Source of the DNA: Prostheceraeus crozeri
Lineage: Eukaryota; Platyhelminthes; Polycladida; Euryleptidae
Length of the DNA: 64,000 nucleotides
Reading direction: 5' to 3'
NCBI GenBank assembly: GCA_907163375.1
Contig: CAJQUW010014296.1
Span: 124,001-188,000, forward strand
The notes under the pieces are model-generated. The model was not told where the DNA came from. It ran no database searches and saw only the letters and a list, made by a program, of their open reading frames with translations. Of this stretch, positions 20,030 through 29,950 are shown one piece after another (within the stretch, counting starts at the first letter, position 1; every line of letters starts with the position of its first letter). The translations under genes and the position numbers were made by a program.

Positions 20030-20460
20030 TATCCTGATTCGTCTTCTCTGCTAAACATTTCGTCCTCTGGAATTTCTTCCATGGCGTCATGTTGAATTTC
20101 TCGTTTTGTTTCCCTAGCTTCTGTCGCTCGCAATTACTCCCTACATGAGTTGATGATCAAAAAAGTCCCTGTTTTTTCTGCGCACGTTTCAGTCTCTTTC
20201 TCCAATTTCTTGATCTTCTCCGCAAATGTGTGTTTGGGACCGCTCTTCGTGATGATGTTAATATTTTTCAATTCCCTGGAGAGCAACATGCAATGCCATA
20301 CACTTTTTGCAAGTGTATTTTCGTTTGTTCTGTTAGAAGTATTTCAAAAGCAGATTAACGCACGTCAAAAGAAAATATAGTCCACGCACTTCTCGAACTT
20401 AAGTTTGAGGTTTGCGATCTTATCTCGTCAAGCTTCACATTCGTCTCCAGCGTACTCCTC
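20030..20460 (-). pseudogene. Decayed coiled-coil coding remnant
   Basis: The minus strand reads as coding-like in short open pieces. One piece (about 20460-20370) has LKLKFEKC-type heptads. A second (about 20330-20150) has a Lys/Glu-rich coiled coil (AEKIKKLEKETETC). A third ends near 20033 with an acidic tail (IPEDEMFSREDESG, stop). The pieces are separated by stops or shifts. I do not recognise the protein. It may be the tail of a host gene or a flanking gene captured with the neighbouring element. Confidence 0.35.
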
Positions 20461-20975
20461 CTCGATAATTCCGGAATGAGCTATTCTATAATGAATCAAT
20501 TGATTACACGTAAAGAACACAGACACAAATATCGATCCTTTCGATTGAAAGACAAATTAGCTAATTTGTCCATATAATTTGTCTTTTGTTATCTGATGAA
20601 ATTTTTCTGAATTAAGGCATAGCATTGAATATGAATTCACCTATTGTCTTCAATTAACTCCAGAAAAAATTTACCAATGATCTTCATATCATTTCATGCG
20701 TGTATATTTCTGAATGCCTGAACGAGCAGTTTAAATGCGCCTTTCTTATGTAATGTCAATCTTTTAACGATGACGAATCATCTCAGATGCACCTACACTC
20801 TGAGGTGCACTTTGAATTGCGGTCGCGGACAAGCATATAAGGAATCCAAATGTGCATGTCTTGAAGTATGGATTCCTCATAATTCGTTCACAATGAAACT
20901 TCATGAAAACCTTCAATTTTAATTTTAATTTCAGGAGAATATGTTGAGGCAGGGCTACAAAACAAGACCATTTTA
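20461..20975. other. No gene seen
   Basis: This is host-like AT-rich sequence without long open frames or clear repeats on either strand. Confidence 0.5.
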
Positions 20976-21425
20976 CAATGATAATAAAAGCAAAGACATC
21001 ATTGGACTAAAAGAATGAAAGTTCATACAAGTGATTCTTAACCTGTTTCTTGAACTCAGAAAGACTGCCAATTTGCCTGAGATGAGAAGGAAAACCATTC
21101 CAGGCACGCACTGAAGCAACGATAAAAGATTGACGTCCCAAGGTCGGTCGACGAATTCTGGGAACCAGGTAAGTCGCTCATCGGAAGGGCGCAGTTGATG
21201 AAACTTTTTGAAAATCCGAGACAAGGTAAGAAGTACAGGTGCTAGTTGATGATAGCAGGAGAAGGCAAGAGTACACAATCTCTAGTCAATGCATTTCTCA
21301 ATTGGCAACCATTCAAGATCTCTGAGCCGGGGAGTGATTGCACAATAACAAGAGGTACCATTCACCAAACGAGCCGTAGCATTCAGAACTGATTACAACC
21401 GTCTAAGATGATAAAAGATCTATCC
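20976..21425 (-). mobile_element. CR1/L2-type LINE, 3' fragment
   Basis: Read on the minus strand, this is the C-terminal end of a non-LTR retrotransposon ORF2. A NATARLVNGT segment and ITPRLRDLEWLPI occur near 21390-21310, TYLVPRIRRPTLGRQSF near 21175-21125, then VRAWNGFPSHLRQI and SLSEFKKQVKNHLYE, with a TAG at 21006-21008. This series is typical of the CR1/L2/Rex-like clades. The copy is 5'-truncated, as usual for LINEs, and frame changes occur in the more distal part. A short A/T-rich 3' end with TAATAAAA-like sequence follows near 20980. Confidence 0.75.
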
Positions 21426-21556
21426 GCTACATTGATGGAAATCGTGATATTGCACTAAATACTCTACTTGGTTTAATTTCATATGTTTTCGATGTCATCT
21501 GTCTATTTATTTCTCACTTCCTCTGATTCATCAAGTCATAATCACGTAGCTTGTAT

Positions 21557-21730
21557 TTAACCCTCAGAGACCTGAGAGGGGTCCAGTGGACCCCGGAGTC
21601 AGATTTTGCTTTTTCACTTTTTGTCAGCCGCTCATATCGATGCAAAATCATCATTTTTGACAGTGAATTTGGTATCTCATTTCAATAGAATCAGTAGAAG
21701 CCTGGTAGATCAGGCCATTCATGTCTCAGG
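21557..21730 (+). mobile_element. piggyBac-like TTAA element, left-end fragment
   Basis: A TTAA (21557-21560) is followed by CCCTCAGAGACCTGAG and then by about 150 bp alignable to the left part of the fuller copy at 41172. Shared words include CACTTTTTGT, a CGCTCAT.. word and AATCATCA. No right end was found nearby, so this is a solo or truncated end of a non-autonomous element. Confidence 0.5.
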
Positions 21731-24700
21731 TTGGAACTACTGCACTAAGAGAGACTTCTGATACTGCTGAGAAGAGAAAGTTAAAGACTGCGTTTACGTT
21801 TGATCTTTTCTGATGACACTGACCACTGCGTTCTACACGCACTCCTGCCAGTGTTGTTACTCGTCATCCCCAAATGCGCTCAATGCTATTTAATTAGACT
21901 TATATTTACGCAAAAATCGGCTGCAGACAGATAAGGGCGAAAAAGTCGAATAATAGATGCCTACTGTGGGGGTAGTAAACTTTGTCCAAATTCACTGAAA
22001 TTTCACATGTGAATTTACAACAGCCCTAGACGTTCTACAGCTTCAATGTCCCTGTCCCTTCTTGTCCATTATTTCTATAGAGTGTTGAATTTCTATGGTT
22101 AAAGTCATCAATGCTCCTTGAACAAAGAATTCAACATTCTTATGCACGTGGCAATTCAATTTTCATAAGTGTCATTTTATGGTTTAACAAATTAAGTTCG
22201 TTGATCTGAATATTATTGTGGACTTTTTACATGCTGCATGTATCCTAACGTGAACAATGATTATTGTCATTTATTATGATATTTCAGTCTTTCACGTGTA
22301 ATTTGTGACGTCATCAAGCGTATTAGCAAAAGGTCGAGCTTGAAGCAATTGTCACTTCCTCATCGAAAATATTATCTCTACAAGCTGACCGATACCTCAA
22401 AAGTTTCAAAATATTCTTCATCCTTCTGAATTACTGTCAATATCAGGCAATTTCGTGTTCATTTCTCCAAAACCCCACCCAGCAAGAAAAATCCGCGGAA
22501 CGAACGGATACAGGGAAGATAACCACAAAGAAACCGCGGATTACGTTTAATAAGTCGATACGGTGATAAGAGGATAACAGATATCCACGGATATGCGGGA
22601 GATATCCTCTATTTTCCGTGGCAGTTGATGAGAAGGATAGTCGATATCCGTGGATAGTGCACGGATATTTGAAGGTCATACCTCACAAGGATATACCGGA
22701 TGAGCATCCTTAAGATATAATGACGGATATCCGAGATTGTTAAGTACTAAGTTACAGCATTGAGTTGTTTATGAGTACTAAGCAATATATGAGCATAATA
22801 TAGGAAGAGTCAACCTTTTCATTAGAATCTAATTGTATTAGGCCTATTCATTGGGGTGCAATATATCAGTAATTGCAATGGTTGATTATGCTTTGGCGCG
22901 AATTTGCGACAGCTTTTCATTCGATATTTTTTAGAGATCTATACAGAAAGCTTACAATTTAGATATAGATTAATTGAAATTCAGCCGGGTGAATATTAAG
23001 CTGATTCACATTCTGTCGGTATAGACTTTACAGTCGTGCTGATAAACGATGGCGAAAAGTGACAGAATACCCAGTCGGTTTTCAAGTTATACCGCCGTAC
23101 ATTAATTCAAATGGATATTTTAGCAACACTTAAATCGATCTTATATGCTTTCAGAGATTTTTAGTATAAGTTTGTACAATAATTACATTATGCAGGCAGT
23201 CAATATTCAGTGGAGCCAATTAATGACAGCATAAAAACCACTGAATATTCTGCCGATGTCAGTATTATAACGTCATTCATTATCTTGGCTGAAAATTCTG
23301 CCGGCAGAATCTTAGATTATGAACAGTCCCAATTAACAAGGCAGTGTAATTTCGCTCAAATTTCATTCCTTTTAATAAAGTGAATTATTGTGCTATTCTA
23401 ATAGCATGCTGCATGCCAGCACTTGTAGTTTCAAAATTACTAGCTGGTCTGTTTGATCTTTGCCACGTGAATGTGGACATCCCAGCTGAAAATTTCGAAC
23501 TTAAATGGAGTCTTGTTTTTTAAAGACTAAAACAAAAAACCTTTCTGAATTCAATCTCTTAGCTAGCCTGTATGTCTGCATGTTTGCGTTTTCTTGTTTT
23601 GGCTCTTTAAAAACAAGATAATCAAACAATCTTCATATTTTTACCTTTCTTGACCTATGTTTAATTCGTCTATGTTGGAGTTTTATAAATATTCTGTAAG
23701 TTAAATGCATGGTTAAATGCATTAGCATTGTCTATGGCTTAACATTTCTGAGGTTGGCGATTACCCAAAACACATGTTCAAAGAGTTCAATCATCATAAA
23801 CCATAGATCAAATCTATGACCAGCTGGCACAAAAACTTAATAAGTTACTTTTTCCAAAGTTAGCAGATTTGCTGCCGCTGCTGAGGAGTGTTATATATAA
23901 TTTCTTATGACGATGTTTAGAAAATGCTAACATATAGGTTTATTTGAGATGAGTAATTGATGAAAGCATGTAAATCTATGGGCAGTATGTTTAGCCATAA
24001 TGGTTCATACCATGCTATCTGCCGTTTACCATTACTAATAATGGTAAACGTTTTCTACATCTTTGAATCATGTGTTCAATGATATATTCAATAAAACATT
24101 GCAAAATAGAACAGGAGTTTTAAATGAAAGAGGAATTGACAGCGTTCAATAACATGCGACAAAAAGGTTCGCAATCAAAGAAATTTCTTTAAGAATGCAA
24201 GAAAGGTATTAGCTAAGAATGAATTTCCTTAGGTAGATTCCGTTCATTTCGTTACCAGGGCAATTAAAATATCCATGCTTTGTGTATCACTATGCAAAAT
24301 TCTTGTTGATGACAATCATGTTTGAAGATGATATTTCTGCAATGCCTTTGAGGTAGGTTGAAATGAAAACGCGATAGAATAAGATCGTTTTGCAATTTCT
24401 ATGTCAGAGTCTGTTATAATTTTATGCTTTCCTGCTTTGATTTGATTTTATCACATTATAATCCGTTTATGACTGTGCGTTTATGTCGAAAAGCTATTTT
24501 TTGCCATCCCTTCCCATTGGCTGATTAAATAGTTCAATCATTATCTTATGTTATGCTCACACTCTTATTCGCTTCACTATTCATTCTAGTTCATGATCTT
24601 CTACATAAGAATTAAGGATATACTTAGAAATATACCAAGAATAGGCATTGATTGTCTATAGTTCATGTGCATTAAGAATTTCATTTATCCCATCGGCCAA

Positions 24701-25590
24701 TCAGATGGATTTGCTGAATGTGGATGTATTTTTCGACGTGGTTTTATCCAACAATCAAGTTGTATTTTCAGGTCAATGATGTTAGATATAATTCTCCGAT
24801 TTCATTATTCTTTTGTGCGTTATGACTATTTTAAGTTAGTACATATATCAAGTTAAAAGGATACGTCATAAACTCGACGACTGATATTGGTGACAGTTAG
24901 GCCTATATGTATCGGTAGGACCATGTGCATTGTAATTTTTTTAACTTTTCGATCTTATAGTCTGAGCACTACACGTTATCCATAAGGGCGTACGACCTAG
25001 ATAACATAGTGAAAATATGGGTTCTATGGTATTGTATCAATTTTATTCATAGTGGTGATACTAGTAGTTATCTAGCAAATCTCACAAATCTCAGATTCCT
25101 TTCCTCAAGCACCCAAAAATAAAGAACTAGAAAGACATCATTAGTCTTCGTGAAATTGATGTCTACACTTGGCCCTCCCAAAGTATAGTAAATATGAACG
25201 ACCAAGACAGTGTTTAGAAAACCACTAGTCATTCAAGTTTTCTGAAAACAGGGTTTTCGGTAGCCATATTACTGCCTCATGGCCCCTAAAAGCTGTTGAA
25301 CTTTTGATGTTGACCTGCGTAAAATTTTATCTTGTATCTATGCTGTGCTCCATTACTGTCCATTTTTATATATGTGGTATGTTGTTCTATGTTATGTTGC
25401 TCTATGAGGACATGACTATGAAATTAAATCCAATAGGGATTGAGCAACTTCTTCGGTTTCCATAATGACTGACCACTTCATTACTATAACATTCTTATAT
25501 TCTGACTTGTTTCAAGCATCAACAGTAATTACCATCTAGTTCTTCATTATTTGCATATACATTAATAATATTGGATTTGATTTTCTTTGC
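21731..25590. other. Intergenic or intronic host DNA; no gene recognised
   Basis: No open frame here looks coding. About 22480-22740 is rich in the words GATATCC, CCGTGGATA and CCGCGGA on both strands, suggesting an old inverted-repeat element. A small inverted repeat (ATTCAGTGG ... CCACTGAAT) lies near 23207-23257. A perfect hairpin is at 24023-24050. Otherwise nothing was seen. Confidence 0.5.
24023..24050. repeat. Perfect 12-bp hairpin
   Basis: CGTTTACCATTA and TAATGGTAAACG flank a CTAA loop with no mismatch. Nothing in the neighbourhood suggests a promoter or gene end. It may be a remnant of a fold-back element. Confidence 0.5.
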
Positions 25591-25706
25591 AGTTCACAGT
25601 CTTCGACTTTTTCGACGACAGACCAAAGTCATTGTTCACAGTTCCGTCTTCTTGAGTGATTCCGAAATCAACTAAACAGAGGCATCAGTTGTGCTTTTGG
25701 CCGGCT

Positions 25707-26060
25707 CACGGTGTCCCCATTTCAACATTCAGACTCAAAAAATATACCATCGGCCAAACCTGTTTTTTCATGATCCATGACCCATTTGAAGTGTATAATC
25801 GCAAAAAGGAAAATTTTTTAATGCTCAGATTTTTTTTAAATGGCCAATTTTCAAAATGGCGGCTATTTTCGCTATGTGTGTCCTCTTTTTTTCAACTCAA
25901 CGCATTTCCGAGACAAGGTAGCCATCATAACACTATATATTGTTGTAATGCATCCATAAAATACTTGAAGGAATTGTCAAGTACTGTCTGCAAAGGTGAC
26001 ATATCTATTTTATGAGTAGTACGTGCTAGTTTTACTACTATTTTGCAAAAATAGAAAATA
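25707..26060 (+). repeat. Left long terminal inverted repeat of the Chapaev-like element
   Basis: This 354-bp arm is nearly identical, inverted, to 28927-29279. The open frames across both arms are a by-product of the duplication and are not genes. The arm ends where GCAAAAATAGAAAATA gives way to unrelated sequence. Confidence 0.9.
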
Positions 26061-26322
26061 TTTTTGAGTCTGTTTTTTCATGCAATGAAAGATTTCGCTA
26101 TAGCCATACACGATGCATGAAGCATGCTACATTTGCATTATCTATCGGAAGAAGTACTGACCATTCAATATTCGAGTATCAAATCATATTACAGGATGAG
26201 AGAAAAGACTTTATTATCCAAATTTTGCTCAGAGAAGATGTTTCAATAACAAGATTAACAAGTTAGTTCTACCAAGCCACACTACCAGGTGCTAAAACGA
26301 ACTTCATTTATAATTAGAAAAT

Positions 26323-28284
26323 TCATAAATGCAAGCTATTGTATCTGCATACAGCAGACAACAATTGTTTGCCATAGTTATTGTTCTCAGTGCTGCGGAT
26401 TTTATAGTTGTCCCACACACGCTGAAAATCATAATGGACAGATTCTGAAGTTTTCTCGCTCCATGGCCCAAGACCTTTGTTGCCATTGAAGGAGCAGAAC
26501 TCAGTAATGTGAAAAATCACGGCATGGATCTTCGGTGTGATTGGGATCTTCAACTTTTGATAAGATATCTTGAATAATTCGATTTTTTTGGCATAGTCAG
26601 CATCCAAGGTACTTCCATAGCATGAGTCGATGACGTCTTTGAAACGCCTGAATGCCTCAACAAATACAATTTGATTATTCGGAACCATTTGCTCTAGAAC
26701 ATCAACATTCGCCAACAACTTCCTGCTGGCATTCCCGGTGAAACTTCCTCCATGCAGGCCTTCTCTTTGGATACCACAGCGTAGCAACCACTCGTCAGCT
26801 TGTGGCCAAAGTTTTCGCAAAGCCGAGAATATGGTATTTACCGCTCCTGTGAGTAAATGTAGTTCAGGTGGGGGAACGAGAGAAATAACTGTGGTGATAT
26901 CGGATTTACCACAAAACATTGGAGGATGAACGACGTTACCGTGATATTTTGCCTTTTCTTTCACTGCGCCATCGTCATAGTAATTCCAAAACAGTTTCCT
27001 CAAAGTACCGAGAGTTCTCTGATTTCCTTTGCAATCGAGTCGATCTTTTTTGATATCGCACCATGAGCATGGATGCACACTGCTATGTGACATCAGACCG
27101 AGCAAAATATTGCATAATTTTAGGTCACTGGCAATCGTAAATTTCCGGTTGAGCAAATGAATGCCGACATTGATCCACAACTGTTTCAGATTGTAGTAGT
27201 TCTCGGGTACTTCAGGAACGATGCCTATAATGAAGCAACGTTTGACTCCTGAGTCTTTGAATTCCGAACGCCTTGATGTGCCTGTTGCATCATCTGACGG
27301 ATCGAAGATGGAAAGACAGCATTTTATAAAACCACCTCCGCCATCGATGCCGATCTTTATCAAAGCCGAGTCATTGTCAATACCTCTTTCTCGAAGAACA
27401 AAATCGACGAAAACGTTCAAATCACGACAAACAACTGCCCATTCTTCTTTTGAATCGTCGTCAGATTTTTGGATCTTGAATGGCAGTAATCGAAGGTCAA
27501 AGAATCCATCCAATGAATGATTCAGTTCAAATAGTTTGTCTCTAAGACGACGTTCTACAATTCCGGGGTTAGAATTTCGTAGATCTTGTGATAGCTTGTT
27601 TACTTCTCGAGTACTTAAATAAAGTCTTTGTTGAATTTTTGTAAAAGTACTTGCCTGAATAATAGGACTTTCTAGGCTTTCTCTCTTCGGCGGTATTCTT
27701 CGATCGCAGTTTCCCAGCGTGGCTAACGAAGTGGATTCGTTGATGGTTCTACTTGCAACTCGCTGTTTAGTTTGCTTTGAAGGGGAATCCAACAAAGATT
27801 CAACGTTGTAAACTCTTGCCCGTCTAGAAGAGCACATTTCAACTGAATGGTTACTTCCTCTATAGATCTTTGCAAAACAACGCCCGCATATTTTGAAATG
27901 TTCTACAGGTGGAATCACATTTGTTTGAGGTCGGCCTGATTTCCGTTTCAATTTAACTGCATCTTGTAGGCTCATCAGTGCAATAAAGCAAATTCTACAC
28001 TCACATTTCTTGCAGGATCGAGTGATTGTTTGACGTCGCGGATCGTACTCATCTGGTAGAAAAAAGTCAACATTGTCCCCTTTACCTTTCTTCAGTAATA
28101 GCATGTGACAACCTCCACAAACGCCACTGGGAAAATCAGGATTGTCTATGTCAAAGTGTTGAATTAAATGTTCTTGTACGATAGAAATTTCTTTAGCAGA
28201 AAGATTTCTCGACGCTTTCCGGTAACAAACGATGCATACTCTCTTCCGTAGTTTTTCGTGTGTTTCATCTAACGCCGTTGCCAT
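26323..28284 (-). CDS. Chapaev / N-RAG-TP-type transposase, apparently intact
   Basis: This single 653-codon exon starts at the MATALDE methionine, which suits the position of the first conserved cysteines. The frame is open for 42 more codons upstream. Residues 15-140 are a zinc-binding region with C17/C20, C56/C59/H60, C91/C94/C96/C99 and C133/C136. This series, with PDFPSGVCGGC, I recall from transposons related to the RAG1 N-terminal region. The catalytic part has D314 in GIDGGGG, D387 in IASDLKL, a CxxC at 406-409 (HPCSWCD), a PPPELHLL segment at 471-478, and a final acidic candidate E610 or E614 (WSEKTSES). No stop or frameshift is seen. Related remnants are at about 51040-51452. Confidence 0.85.
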   Translation of the reverse strand: MATALDETHEKLRKRVCIVCYRKASRNLSAKEISIVQEHLIQHFDIDNPDFPSGVCGGCHMLLLKKGKGDNVDFFLPDEYDPRRQTITRSCKKCECRICFIALMSLQDAVKLKRKSGRPQTNVIPPVEHFKICGRCFAKIYRGSNHSVEMCSSRRARVYNVESLLDSPSKQTKQRVASRTINESTSLATLGNCDRRIPPKRESLESPIIQASTFTKIQQRLYLSTREVNKLSQDLRNSNPGIVERRLRDKLFELNHSLDGFFDLRLLPFKIQKSDDDSKEEWAVVCRDLNVFVDFVLRERGIDNDSALIKIGIDGGGGFIKCCLSIFDPSDDATGTSRRSEFKDSGVKRCFIIGIVPEVPENYYNLKQLWINVGIHLLNRKFTIASDLKLCNILLGLMSHSSVHPCSWCDIKKDRLDCKGNQRTLGTLRKLFWNYYDDGAVKEKAKYHGNVVHPPMFCGKSDITTVISLVPPPELHLLTGAVNTIFSALRKLWPQADEWLLRCGIQREGLHGGSFTGNASRKLLANVDVLEQMVPNNQIVFVEAFRRFKDVIDSCYGSTLDADYAKKIELFKISYQKLKIPITPKIHAVIFHITEFCSFNGNKGLGPWSEKTSESVHYDFQRVWDNYKIRSTENNNYGKQLLSAVCRYNSLHL

Positions 28285-28926
28285 TTTGATCGTAAATGAA
28301 ATCAAAAATTTACCAGTGAGCGACAATTCAATTCCTATGTTATATTTATGCCATAACATACATGTGTATGACCATGAATATCTTTGGTATGACTCATCAA
28401 TCAGTTTCAATCAATCACGATGCACTAGCAGTTGAATGAAGAAATCGAACAATGCTATTACCGCACGCAACATAACGAGTCAAGACAATAGATATTTTAT
28501 GGCTTCTATATCTTTATAGAAGTAAAGAGTAAAGAATAGAAGTATGAAGCGGAGAATTCTTTACCCTCTAAACTCTATATCACACTTGCATGTTATATGG
28601 TGGCTTTACTAATGACTTCATGTTGCCGGTAATCTGAAACAATGAGCCTTTTCCGAGTCTGCTCTAGACGTTGAGAAAAATGATCTTGTTGGTCTATTAT
28701 GGTGACAAAATATAACATGAGATGTGAAGATAGGACATGTCATAGAAAAAAATACGATGATAGAATAAATGAGATGACAAAAGACGCTCGAGATTTCATT
28801 TGATAGCTAAAAGGATAGGTTTTGAAGATCATTATCTACATTTGTAAATTTTTAGATTCTGAGCTTCAATTGCTTTTGCAATTTCAATAGCTGCGGGAAA
28901 TTTCTGATTTAATAAATGAATGAAAT

Positions 28927-29279
28927 TATTTTCTATTTTTGCAAAATAGTGGTAAAACTAGCACGTACTACTCATAAAATAGATATGTCACCTTTGCAGA
29001 CAGTACTTGAAAATTCCTTCAAGTATTTTATGGATGCATTACAACAATATATAGTGTTATGACGGCTACCTTGTCTCGGAAATGCGTTGAGTTGAAAAAA
29101 AGAGGACACACATAGCGAAAATAGCCGCCATTTTGAAAATTGGCCATTTAAAAAAAATCTGAGCATTAAAAATTTTCCTTTTTGCGATTATACACTTCAA
29201 ATGGGTCATGGATCATAAAAAAACAGGTTTGGCCGATGGTATATTTTTTGAGTCTGAATGTTGAAATGGGGACACCGTG
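28927..29279 (-). repeat. Right long terminal inverted repeat of the Chapaev-like element
   Basis: This 353-bp arm differs from the left arm by only a few changes over its length. It is followed directly by the second GGCT of the target duplication. Confidence 0.9.
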
Positions 29280-29950
29280 GGCTCCTTTATCCGTGGATGA
29301 GAGGTGAGTTTCTATCAGACAGTCCATTTAAGTTTGTATACTTATTCTCAAACGTTATGAACGGTGTGCATACTCGGATAGAAACTATATATCACGGTTG
29401 GGGTGGCCTACTCGCATATAAAATAATGGAAAAAGTAATCTCATGTTTTTCGTTGATCTATAGTTTGAAAACTTGTCTTCCACCTGCAACGAATCTGTCT
29501 TATCTAGACATAGGCATGGATAACTGTAAGTGAAAGAGTTAGTAAATGTGGGTATAATTCATAAATATAACCATTCGTCTAACTCCGTGACGTGAATAAG
29601 CTAAATCTGGTAATAATTGAGCTTATGATACTAGTTGACATATGATAGGAAGATGAGAATCCGATATAACAAAGAAAGGAATTAGTAATAATCGGCTTAA
29701 TTTTATTTACCAAGTGATACGTGCTACCAGACTGCTTCAAGGGTTGATCATGTTAACGGAATGCATGAGGCTGAACATAATTTTTTCAATTACCAGAATA
29801 AACTGAACTTCAATTTTCAAATGATCGGTTATCAGAATTCATAAAAGTTAGGAAATCATAATGGATAAGTATAGAAGGATATCCTTGTAACTCGTGTTAT
29901 CTGATAGTGATAGGAGAAATTTCTAATCAATTTTATCAATTTGTTTCCAG

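Larger units (their letters stand above)
25707..29279 (-). mobile_element. Chapaev-like (CAC-end, 4-bp TSD) DNA transposon, full-length
   Basis: This is a 3573-bp element. The left inverted repeat is 25707-26060 (354 bp) and the right 28927-29279 (353 bp). They are nearly identical, so the insertion is young. Both ends are CACGGTGTCCCC reading inward. The flanks carry a 4-bp duplication, GGCT at 25703-25706 and 29280-29283. CAC termini and 4-bp duplications fit the Chapaev branch of the CACTA-Mirage-Chapaev group, and CACGGTG also resembles Transib ends and the RAG signal heptamer. A single transposase frame lies on the minus strand. Superfamily assignment is by ends and protein motifs recalled from memory. 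Confidence 0.85.
25593..29303 (+). pseudogene. Candidate host exon split by the Chapaev-like transposon
   Basis: A strong acceptor (TTTTCTTTGCAG, ending 25592) precedes sequence that runs to 25706, where the transposon starts. After the element, 29280-29303 continues to a consensus donor (GAGAG|GTGAGT). Disregarding the element and one copy of the GGCT duplication, the frame that enters the downstream exon at 29951 in phase 2 is open through the junction (CFWP then the short stretch ending VDER). It meets one TGA about 55 bases before the insertion. This suggests an exon of the plus-strand gene that continues at 29951. It could instead be a 5' untranslated exon. This is an inference from splice sites and phase. 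Confidence 0.35.

Noticed and set aside
25707-25760. RAG-type nonamer after a 23-bp spacer in the transposon end
   Set aside because: An A-rich AAAAAATAT does sit 23 bp after CACGGTG, but only about five of nine bases fit, and the related element at 50921 has nothing similar.
25656-26015. 119-codon plus-strand gene
   Set aside because: It lies almost wholly in the left inverted repeat of the Chapaev-like element and reappears inverted at the right end.
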